DNA of 64,000 nt, taken from NCBI RefSeq assembly GCF_001704415.2, contig NC_030814.1, positions 75,509,121 through 75,573,120 on the forward strand, in the 5' to 3' direction. Each line of letters opens with the position of its first letter. Positions within the stretch are counted from its first letter, which is position 1. The stretch is from Capra hircus. Taxonomy: Eukaryota > Chordata > Mammalia > Artiodactyla > Bovidae. Below, one piece after another: positions 55,355-64,000 of this stretch. The notes beneath the pieces were generated by a model. That model was not told where the DNA came from and searched no databases. It saw only the letters and a list, made by a program, of their open reading frames with translations. The position numbers and the translations under genes were made by a program.

Positions 55355-55359
55355 ATAAG

Positions 55360-55649
55360 CAACACTCAAACCCTGGGTTGTCTGCTCAGAATAGACAGAA
55401 GAAGAGCAGAACTGTGCACCATTCCTTATAAAGTCACTGGCCTTAGTGGGCATCGCACATCCACAGTCTCAAAAACTCAGAGCAAGAAAGGCCTCCTCCC
55501 ATTCCCCATTTCCTACCACACTAAAAGGCAGGACTACACATCCAACTGAATGTTATTCACAGTTTCCAAAACGAACCGCCAATTTTACTCCTCTGAATTA
55601 GATCTCCTGTGTTTTGAAAATTCCGCTTTAAGTTTGGATGTGGAACCAA
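55360..55649. other. No gene recognised
   Basis: Nothing identified. Confidence 0.4.
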
Positions 55650-55661
55650 CAGCAGTCGTAT

Positions 55662-55874
55662 GAAACTGAAACTGAAGTCGCTCAGTCCTGTCTGACTCTT
55701 TGCGATCCCATGGACTGTAGCCCACCAGGCTCCTCAGTTCATGGAATTTTCCAGGCAAGAGTACTAGAGTGGGTTGCCATTTCGTTCTCCAGGGGATCTT
55801 CCCAACCCAGGGATAGAACCCAAGTCTCCTGCACTACAGGCAGACACTTTACTGTCTGAGCCACCAGGGAAGCC
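55662..55874 (-). mobile_element. Bov-tA SINE with TSD
   Basis: An antisense Bov-tA. The flanks CAGCAGTCGTAT (55650-55661) and CAGCAGTCATAT (55875-55886) form a 12-bp target duplication with one mismatch. Confidence 0.95.
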
Positions 55875-55886
55875 CAGCAGTCATAT

Positions 55887-57420
55887 AGCCAGCCTGAAAT
55901 CTGCATGGAACATTTCATATGTCCTAAGAACAATTGTGATTCTTTTAAATAAGCCATATAATGCAGTATCTAGCTAGACTAGATCCTAGTAAGAATATAG
56001 ATGAAAACAAAAACACTTAAAAAGCTATTTCCTCTTCAGACATTTGCTTTCAAAGTATGATATACTCTTGGTCAAGATATTTTAAGTGTTTTGTTTAAAA
56101 ATACTGACATATGTGAAAACTTTAAATGACCCCTATTCTCAAGTTTCCATTGCATGCAATAACTTAATTTTAAATATTTTATGATGCAAAATTCTATATA
56201 TACCAAGAATATATGTGAAACATATAGGCTATGAAGCATAATAATACAAAAGACACACAAACCCATTATTCAATTTAAGAACTAGAATCTGTTTTTATAA
56301 CAGGAGTGGCGAGAATAAACTAACAATGCAGGGTCTTGCAACGCCTGAAAATCATTATTCCAAACATTGGAATGTAGGGCAAACTGTCAAGTAGGTGGAA
56401 ATTGTTTCCTCACACCCACTTTTCCATGGGTACATGAATTTTTAAAATGTAGCCAGATGAAGAAAGGCTTAATCAAAGGAATAGCTCCCTATTGGCAGCA
56501 GGCAAACACTAGTGATGGGCCAGTTGATAAACTATCTTAAACAAGAAGTCCTCTTATACGTAAGCAATAGCTAACTTCCTCTATTAGGAAAGCAAACAAA
56601 AAACCTTGTAGGCAACAATTATGAAATTCCATTATCTTCATGTTTATACATGATGATCTGACACCCAAACTAAAAACAGACAACTTATTCAGTCATTATA
56701 TTTTAAAATCTTGATTTGTAAATGACTCTTCATAAGAGATAAATTAGCACAGGGCCACAGCCTTTAGTAAGTTACAGAAAGAGATGATATTGAGGCACAA
56801 CCCTAACTTTGATTCTCCTCATTGTCTGTCTCTGCTGCTCAAACCTGGGTAGCAAACATATTTATGTCTTTCAGTGACATCTTTTAGATCACATGTGTTG
56901 CTCTGAGTGGCTCTTCTACTCCTAACTTCCACTCCAAACTGTTTCAATAGTTCTGACTTCCATATAAAGGAGACACCACTAAATTCCATTACGGCCTCTC
57001 AACACATAGATCTTAACACAGTAGATGATGTAACGGACGAGAAGCAAAATCCAACCTGTATAACCTTAAGGAAATTTCTCAATCTTCTGTACTTTTCAAC
57101 ATCCTCTTCAGAAACATGAGGGAACAAGACAAGATAAATTCTAAAGTCCATTCCAATCGTAAAATTTTGAAACTGCCTTTAATTCTAACATTCAATCTAT
57201 TTGTTAAAAGAAGTGAATGATTCTTTAGTTCTAGCTCTGAAATCTTAGAGATAAAAACGCTTTTCACCTCGGCCTTCCAATGTATTCTGATTTAATCTTT
57301 CTCTTTCCTGAATTCTAAGGTGTTTTATGGATTCTCTTTGGGATTAGAAATGAATCTTCCTCAAACCTGAACCAATGCCTAAATCAAAAAGGAATACTAG
57401 GGCAAAGATTCTACCCTCCT
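55887..57420. other. No gene or repeat recognised
   Basis: 1.5 kb AT-rich sequence with no gene or transposon that I recognise. Confidence 0.4.
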
Positions 57421-57722
57421 GGGGCTTCCCTGGTGGGCCAGTGGTTAAGAATCCACCTTGCAGTGCACGGGACACCAGTTCAATCCCTGGTCTGGGAAGA
57501 TCCCACATGCCGCAGGGCAACTGAGCCTGTATGTCACAACAGCTGAAGCCCACGCGCCCTGGAGCCCATGCTCCCCAACAAGAGAAGCCACTACTATAAT
57601 GAGAAGGCCTTGCACCGCTAGAGAGTAGCCCCACTTGCAGCAACTAGAGAAAGCCTGCGCACAGCAACAAAGACCCAACACAATCAAAAATAAAATAAAA
57701 CTTATTTCCTAAAAAAAAAAAA
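57421..57722 (+). mobile_element. CHR-type long tRNA-Glu SINE
   Basis: GGGGCTTCCCTGGTGGGCCAGTGGTTAAGAATCC start, TCAATCCCTGGTCTGGGAAGAT B-box region, 'cgccctggagcccatgctcc' module and a CAACAAAGACCCAACACAATC end with a poly-A tail at 57708-57722. Same family as 49546-49876. Confidence 0.92.
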
Positions 57723-58080
57723 GAATCTAGCAACCTTATTATTTTCCTCAGAAGAGAAATTCCCCAAATTCCTCCTGCTCCACTTAACAAACACACAATG
57801 AATCAGTGCCTCTTCTGAAGCTTATCAGGCTGGTTAGACTTGTTTTTCACTAAGACCTGTATTAAAAATAACTAACTCTACTCTCAAAACTCTCCCATTT
57901 TAATTAATTTTATTCTAAAATAAGAAAAGCTGTTTCTCACTGAGTCTATTAGAATTGTCAAATCTTTTTCAAAATGAATACCTTTAAACCTATTTCAAAC
58001 ATAACAAAACAGGCTTTAAACACAATTTACAGGATGGTTTGATTACAAAGAGGTTCTCATCATTTGGGTTGAGGATGCAT
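57723..58080. other. No gene recognised
   Basis: Nothing identified. Confidence 0.4.
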
Positions 58081-58290
58081 GCTGTGTGCTCAGTAGCTCA
58101 GTAGTGTCTGACTCCTTGTGACCCCAAGAACTGTAGCTGACTAGGCTCCTCTGTCCATGGGATTTTCCAAGCAAGAATACTGGAGTGGGGTTGCCATTTC
58201 CTCCTTCAGGGGATCTTCCTGACCCAGGGATCAAGTCCACAGCTCCTGCATCTCCTGTATCGCAGGCAGATTCTTTACTGCTGGAAGCCC
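58081..58290 (-). mobile_element. Bov-tA SINE
   Basis: An antisense Bov-tA lying directly against the BovB that follows; the SINE ends CTGGAAGCCC and the LINE tail begins at 58292. Confidence 0.92.
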
Positions 58291-58291
58291 C

Positions 58292-58812
58292 TTCAGTTCA
58301 GTTCAGTTCAGTTCAGTCCTCAGTTGTGTCTGACTCTTTGCAACTCCATGAATCGCAGCATGCCAGGCCTCCCTGTCCATCACCAACGCCCGGAGTTCAC
58401 TCAGACTCACGTCCATCGAGTCCATGATGCCATCCAGCTATCTCATCCTCGGTCGTCCCCTTCTCCTCCTGCCCCCAGTCCCTCCCAGCATCAGAGTCTT
58501 TTCCAATGAGTCAACTCTTCGCATGAGGTGGCCAAAGTACTGGAGTTTCAGCTTTAGCATCATTCCTTCCAAAGAAATCTCAGGGCTGAACTCCTTCAGA
58601 ATGGACTGGTTGGATCTCCTTGCAGTCCAAGGGACTCTAAAGAGTCTTCTCCAACACCACAGTTCAAACGCATCAATTCTTCAGCACTCAGCCTTCTTCA
58701 CAGTCCTACTCTCACATCCATACATGACTACTGGAAAAACCATAGTCTTGACTAGACGGACCTTAGTCGGCAAAGTAATATCTCTGCTTTTGAATATGCT
58801 ATCTAGGTTAGA
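58292..58812 (-). mobile_element. BovB LINE, 5'-truncated
   Basis: An antisense BovB 3' part with an inverted (TTCAG)5 tail at 58292-58316. It ends at GAATATGCTATCTAGGTT (58792-58809), well before the RT active site. The minus-strand coding frame is open over much of it, but the apparent plus-strand frame 58424-58816 is a shadow. Confidence 0.94.
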
Positions 58813-60249
58813 TTAGAGATAGTTATTCCAATGAAAGTCAAATGTCCCCTTCCTTCCTTATCATCTTCTTCTCCATCTCAACTAAGAAGTTCAGACATAT
58901 AGAAGGGTAAAGGGTGTCCCCAGGGAGCCTCTGCCATAGATGTGAGACAACAGAGATCCCACTAACTACAAATATCTCTCCAAGTTCTGATCTTTTCATA
59001 TCTGATGTCTTTTCCCCCAACCATCGAAATTTCAGTTCAGTTCACATAAAAATTGAGCAACTCTTGTTAACAATAATTAGAAAAGGAGGATGAATCCAGA
59101 ATAAAGGTGGGTTCCTTCTCAATCAGGCCCAGCATAGTGTCACATTCAGAAAAAGACATTAAATATGAAATTCTTAAAAAATAGAGAGACAATTTAAATC
59201 ACTAACTCAGTCTCTTGAAAAATGCCCATAGGATCACTCTATATTATATTCAAAAGTATAAAGTTCTCTTCACCCATCTAGTTGTAATGAATAGCCCTCA
59301 GTTCGGCACAGACTTGTACCACCCTCCTAATCCTACTCTTCAGCCTCCCTCAGATATTAAGAGCTCCTCAAGATACAGCCCAAACTGACTCTTCTCTATA
59401 TAATTCAGAATTTTTCTGAGCTAAATCTTTCTTTCTATTTGAACTTATTCCCCTTTCCAATATAAATCTGATATAAATTGAGTCTTTTTTGGTTCCTTTA
59501 AATTCACAATTTTATCACTATACCTGCAGCCAAACCCCAGACCCATTGCTGCCACTGATGGCAAAAGGTATGGGAGAGAGGAAATATTCATAACCAATGC
59601 TTTCAACCAGGTCATGAATTCATAATCAATGCTTTAGGTCATGAATTCATTATCAATCTTTCAATCAGGTTATGAGGGAACTAACAGTGGCTGGTTATGG
59701 TCATAAGCACTTAGCATTAATTCTCACCCCTTTCTATATACTTTTCTGTACAGATGGGTCTTGAACACGAAAAACAATAAGTTCTAGATGTATATTAAGT
59801 TATTCCAACAAAATACATTTGCAGGAATTCAGGGAAAAAGGAAGAGGCCATCTTCCTGCTGCTATTGCTACTAATTGCAAGGTTCAAAGGGACATGAGGT
59901 TCCAGAGTCAGCCTTGGGATTCCAGATGGAGACAGACAATGACAGCAGCAGCAGAAGCCACAGGAGAACAGTTTCCTGATCTTTGAATGCTAGCTACCAT
60001 CTAAACTCTTGAAATCAATAGATAAGCTGCAGCCCCCTTGCTTCTGCTTCCCTGGTCCTTCCAAATTTCTAAACCCCTATATTAAATCCTTCCTGGAAAC
60101 ATCTGGAGTGATTTCCAAGTTCTGCCCTGAACTGACAGATACTAGGGGGTATAAAGAAAGAAGATACAGCAAAAGGCAGGGAAAGAAGAGTAGAGATTCT
60201 TCTGCTGGCACCTTTGAGACAGAGAAAATTGTGACAAAGTAAAGTTGGC
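58813..60249. other. No gene or repeat recognised
   Basis: 1.4 kb with no identifiable gene. The segment 59588-59675 contains a three-fold imperfect repeat of 'AATTCAT(A/T)ATCAAT(G/C)(C/T)TTT...GGTCATGAATTC'. Confidence 0.45.
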
Positions 60250-61040
60250 ATCATTTATCAGGAAAATGCAAATCAAAACCACGATAAGATACCACTTCAC
60301 GCTTTCTAGGATGACTGGAATAAAATATTAGATTAAAAGCATTGATTAGGCTGTGCAGAAATCAAAACTCTCACACACTGCAGGTGGAAGTGGAAAATAG
60401 TGCAGCCACTTTGGAAAATGGTTTGGCAGTCCGTGAACATGTTAAACGTAGATTTATTTTGTGATCTAGCAATTCTACTCACAAATGTATACTCAGAACT
60501 TAAAACATACATCTACATCAAAATGTGTATACAAATATTCAAAATATTATTAATAATAGTTAGGAGGGAGAGATAATACAGATAGACATTAAGTGATAAC
60601 TGGATAAATAAAATGTGGTATATCTATACAATGGAATATTTTTCAGAAGTAAAATAAATGAAGTGCTCATACATGCTACAAAATGGATGAACTTGAAAGT
60701 ATTATGCAAAGTGAAGGAAGGTAATCATAAGGGTCACATATTGTGAGATTTAATTTATAAGAAATGTTGATAGTTGGTAAATTTATTGACAAAGAAAGTA
60801 GATTAAGTGGTTGCCTAGGGATGGAGATAGGGGGACTCAAGGAATAATGGACAGGGTGTAAAATTTCTTTGGGGAGTAATAAAAATGTTCTAAAATTGTG
60901 GTGATGGATATACAAGTAAATATATCCTAAATACTAAATATATACTATTGTACTGAGTATTCTAGAGTCACTGAATTCTACACTCTATAAGGAAAAATCA
61001 TATATTAAGTAAATTACATCTCAATAAAGTTGTTTAAAAG
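60250..61040 (+). mobile_element. Old L1 ORF2 end and 3' UTR
   Basis: TCATTTATCAGGAAAATGCAAATCAAAACCACGATAAGATACCACTTCAC, then GGCAGTCCGTG...TAAACGTAGA, a CTGGATAAATAAAATGTGGTATATCTATACAATGGAATATT block and ATTACATCTCAATAAAGTTG at the end. This is the canonical order of an old mammalian L1 (L1M) in sense; no ORF survives. Confidence 0.9.
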
Positions 61041-61534
61041 ATGCAAGGCAAAATGAGGACTATTAAAAATAAAAAATGAGGTCAGGCCATTTGTCAGGGA
61101 GGAAAACTTTAAGGCGGAGGAGGTGCCTCTGCCTTAGGTGGAGGAGGGTAATGGAGATAACTCATAGTGTTCTGACAAATTCTCCTAACATCCTTACAGA
61201 AAGATTTCCAGGAAGAGTTGAAACTCAGTAATACTGTATACTAGGTAATACTGACCCATTTGGGGAGATGAAGTATTTTCTATATCAATTATCTAAGTAA
61301 TTTTGCATCTCAAAAACAATGACGGCAATCATAGCAAGACTTAGATATTAAATGATGAAGACATTAAACATGTGAATGGAATATCTGATATATGAAGGCA
61401 AATTTACTATGAAAACTAATAATAAGGTTGAACTTCATTGCTCCTCATTTGTATGGCACCCTTCAAAGGCCCTGGGGAGAGCCTTGGCAATGAATCATAT
61501 ATTTTTGTAAAATTTGCAAAAGTAAGATACTTTT
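61041..61534. other. No gene recognised; L1 target site at right edge
   Basis: No gene identified. The right edge holds the TT|AAAA target of the following L1. Confidence 0.4.
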
Positions 61535-61552
61535 AAAACTTGATCAAGACTG

Positions 61553-62045
61553 CTGATGGACATCTAGGTTGTTTCCATGTCCTGGCTATTATAAACAGTG
61601 CTGCGATGAACATTGGGGTACATGTGTCTCTTTCAATTCTGGTTTCCTCCGTGTGTATGCCCAGAAGTGGGATTGCTGGGTCATAAGGTAGTTCTATTTG
61701 CAATTTTTTAAGGAATCTCCACACTGTTCTCCATAGTGGCTGTACTAGTTTGCATTCCCACCAACAGTGTAGGAGGGTTCCCTTTTCTCCACACCCTCTC
61801 CAGCATTTATTGCTTGCAGATTTTTGGATCGCAGACATTCTGACTGGTGTGAAGTGGTACCTCATTGTGGTTTTGATTTGCATTTCTCTAATAATGAGTG
61901 ATGTTGAGCATCTTTTCATGTGTTTGTTAGCCATCCGTATGTCTTCTTTGGAGAAATGTCTATTTAGTTCTTTGGCCCATTTTTTGATTGGGTCGTTTAT
62001 TTTTCTGGAATTGAGCTGCAGAAGTTGCTTGTATATTTTTGAGAT
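61553..62045 (-). pseudogene. Inverted L1 ORF2 C-terminal fragment
   Basis: The minus strand encodes 160-odd residues of the L1 ORF2 C-terminus without stops: KEDIRMANKHMKRCSTSLII, then the cysteine-rich WRGCGEKGTLLHCWWECK and LPYDPAIPLLGIHTEETRIE. The frame runs on into flanking DNA at both ends. It is a by-product of twin priming and is not a gene. Confidence 0.9.
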
Positions 62046-62511
62046 GGATAAGAAAGCTGTGGTACATATACACAATGGAGTATTACTCAGCCGTTAAAAA
62101 GAATTCATTTGAATCAGTTCTGATGAGATGGATGAAACTGGAGCCAATTATACAGAGTGAAGTAAGCCAGAAAGAAAAACACCAATACAGTATACTAACA
62201 CATATATATGGAATTTAGGAAGATGGCAATGACGACCCTGTATGCAAGACAGGAAAAAAGACACAGATGTGTATAACGGACTTTTGGACTCAGAGGGAGA
62301 GGGAGAGGGTGGGACGATTTGGGAGAATGGGAATTCTAACATGTATACTGTCATGTAAGAATTGAATCGCCAGTCCATGTCTGACGTAGGGTGCAGCTTG
62401 CTTGGGGCAGGTGCATGGGGATGACCCAGAGAGATGTTGTGGGGAGGGAGGTGGGAGGGGGGGTTCATGTTTGGGAACGCATGTAAGAATTTAAGATTTT
62501 AAAATTTTAAA

Positions 62512-62515
62512 AAAA

Positions 62516-62546
<31 letters not shown>

Positions 62547-62548
62547 AA
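62512..62548 (+). repeat. (AAAT)n in L1 tail
   Basis: About eight to nine AAAT units arise from the L1 poly-A tail and precede a pure A stretch (62551-62564). Tails of this sort are often length-variable. Confidence 0.92.
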
Positions 62549-62578
62549 GAAAAAAAAAAAAAAACTTGATCAAGACTG

Positions 62579-62916
62579 GTATTCTTTCCATTTAGACTTC
62601 CCCTCCATTACCCTTCTTATTTAGCATTGGGGTTGCTGCAGACATTTTGGGCATCTGGATATGGGGGAGTTGAGGAGAGATATGTTTAGGAGACATGTTT
62701 GGGATCAATAGGATATATTTACGTAGTTCATAATCAAATTCATGTATTTCTTTTCCACCATATACATTCTTCCAGCGCTAGGTGCTGGAGGCCACATCCA
62801 CTGCCACATCACCTTCAGCCCTCCCAATTGCATGTCCCCTTCCCCCTCAAACCTCTCCTTAAACAAAGCATGCTAGAGGAAGGGTTGAGGTATCTTACTC
62901 TCTCTAAAGAAAAGTG
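62579..62916. other. No gene recognised
   Basis: Nothing identified. Confidence 0.4.
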
Positions 62917-63113
62917 AAAGTTGGACTCTCAGCCGAGTCCAGCTCTTTGCGAACCCATGCAACCCCACCAGGCTCCTCTGTCCATGGAATTCTCCTGGGA
63001 AGAATACTGGAGTGGGTATCTGTTCCCTTATCCAGGGGATCTTCCCAACTCAGGGGATCAAACCTGGGTCTCTCACATTGCAGGCAGATTCCTTACCATC
63101 TGAGCCACCAGGG
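62917..63113 (-). mobile_element. Bov-tA SINE
   Basis: An antisense Bov-tA (GAGTCCAGCTCTTTGCGAACCC, AGAATACTGGAGTGGGT, closing TCTGAGCCACCAGGGAAG). GAAAG near both ends may be a short target duplication. Confidence 0.9.
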
Positions 63114-63320
63114 AAGAAAGCTAGACTATAAAATTTTTATATAAAATGTAAGGAAAAATATGCAGCCTAAATGCATGAACAGTTTATTAATAAAAAGTAC
63201 TGCTATTTTCTGGATTTTGGGAAGTTTGTAGAACTGGCTAGGTTTCCTTAAATGTGTTATTTGTTTTGATTTCTCTCATTCTAAATCAGCATTCACATCT
63301 AACCAGTACCTAACAGTGTA

Positions 63321-63366
63321 TTTTTTTTTTTTTTTTTACTTTACAATACTGTATTGGTTTTGCCAT
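63321..63366 (-). mobile_element. Very short L1 3' end
   Basis: A poly-T (63321-63337) followed by ACTTTACAATACTGTATTGG and TTTTGCCAT is the reverse complement of the last ~28 bases of the ruminant L1 3' UTR (compare 39474-39505 in sense). TGTATT occurs on both sides at 63317-63322 and 63372-63377, possibly the target duplication. Confidence 0.75.
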
Positions 63367-64000
63367 TAAGCTTGTATTCTTTTACTTAAAGAAGGCCCTC
63401 CAAATTGTATAATCTTCAGGCTCCACAGAACCTGAATCTATCCCTGGAGGGAAAAATATTCTATCCTCTTTCAATCCATCTTGTGTAAACAGAGAAAAAC
63501 AAACACACAAGAATCTCAGTGAAAAGGCTGAAGCTACCAAGCTTGAAGAGTTGTGAATGGCAATGATTTGCACTGTGCCCATAATATTTTGAGTAGGAAT
63601 GTACTTGTCTTAATCTGGTGAATGGAAAAACCATTCCAAAAAGCCTTCACAGATTTACTTGGAATCTGGCCCCTCTATTTCTATTTTTTTTTTCATAACA
63701 TCTTTTCCTCAACCACAGATTCTTCTGCTGCATAATTTTCAAGAACATAACTGTCACAGTTGGACAGCAGATGCTAAATATATTTGTGATATAATCAATC
63801 AAGTGTCTGAATAACATACATAAAACTATTCTCAAAATTTCAATCTGAAATCCCAGTAGTATCTCCTTAACAAATTATTCAGATGCATAAAAGGATTTAA
63901 TGAATTTGTCAAACATAGAATAAAAATAAGAAAATACAATAAAAATATTAAGATCGATTGATGGATTTGGATCCCTACCTCACTCTATATACAAAAATGT
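63367..64000. other. No gene recognised
   Basis: AT-rich end of the window; no gene or repeat identified. Confidence 0.4.

Larger units (their letters stand above)
61553..62560 (+). mobile_element. Twin-primed L1 insertion with 18-bp TSD
   Basis: A 5'-truncated ruminant L1 in two opposite pieces. 61553-62045 is ORF2 in antisense; 62044-62560 is the ORF2 end and 3' UTR in sense, closing in (AAAT)n and poly-A. The flanks AAAACTTGATCAAGACTG (61535-61552 and 62561-62578) are identical. The target reads TT|AAAA, the L1 endonuclease preference. The antisense part is open on the minus strand (61533-62075) and well conserved, so the insertion is probably fairly recent. Confidence 0.97.

Noticed and set aside
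1..64000. CRISPR arrays, bacterial operons, ribosome binding sites, rRNA genes
   Set aside because: The window is mammalian nuclear DNA; no regularly spaced direct repeats with unique spacers and no rRNA-like sequence were seen.

Overview
The window is mammalian and almost certainly from a pecoran ruminant (cattle, sheep, goat or relative). It is packed with repeats diagnostic of that group: BovB (RTE-type) LINEs with (ACTGA)n tails, Bov-tA and dimeric Bov-A2 SINEs ending in AGC repeats, cetartiodactyl CHR-type tRNA-Glu SINEs and a ruminant L1. Older layers shared by placental mammals lie beneath these: L2, MIR, MLT1- and MLT2-type LTRs, MER5-like elements, a Tigger DNA transposon and old L1. 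I could not tell which pecoran species it is. I found no host protein-coding exon, no rRNA gene, no convincing tRNA gene, no CpG island and no CRISPR array. Every open frame I could identify belongs to a transposable element, and the others look like chance frames. The window therefore reads as intergenic or deep-intronic DNA.

Layout. 0-8.5 kb: a Bov-A2 at the left edge, the 5' part of an old L1 (minus) split by another Bov-A2, then two independent ~1 kb BovB copies (minus) on either side of an old L1 3' end. 8.5-20 kb: mostly repeat-poor DNA with an (AC)25 microsatellite, an L2, MIRs and scattered Bov SINEs. 20.3-21.5 kb: a GC-richer, repeat-free block. 21.6-35 kb: MIR, an MLT1-type LTR, a CHR SINE, a pair of homologous LTR-like modules, a Bov-A2, a tRNA-Glu-derived element next to an LTR-like block, and long unannotated stretches. 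35.8-51.3 kb: the main structure, a multi-layer nest. Old L1 sequence is the base. Into it went a dimeric Bov-tA, a ruminant L1, a small BovB, a Tigger transposon, a Bov-tA, an unclassified ~0.4 kb insert, a CHR SINE and a second L1 3' end. The Tigger was itself hit by a near-full-length BovB and four Bov-tA SINEs. 53-64 kb: another BovB, an MLT2-type solo LTR, more SINEs, an old L1 3' end, and a recent-looking L1 with a twin-priming inversion and an intact 18-bp target duplication.

No set of host genes works together here. The biological content is a record of retrotransposition and transposition. LINE machinery (BovB for the Bov SINEs, by established knowledge) made most insertions, and many still show matching target-site duplications, so the order of events can be read from nesting. 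I did not find a previously undescribed system. The most informative structures are the Tigger-centred nest at 40.2-47.1 kb and the twin-primed L1 at 61.5-62.6 kb.
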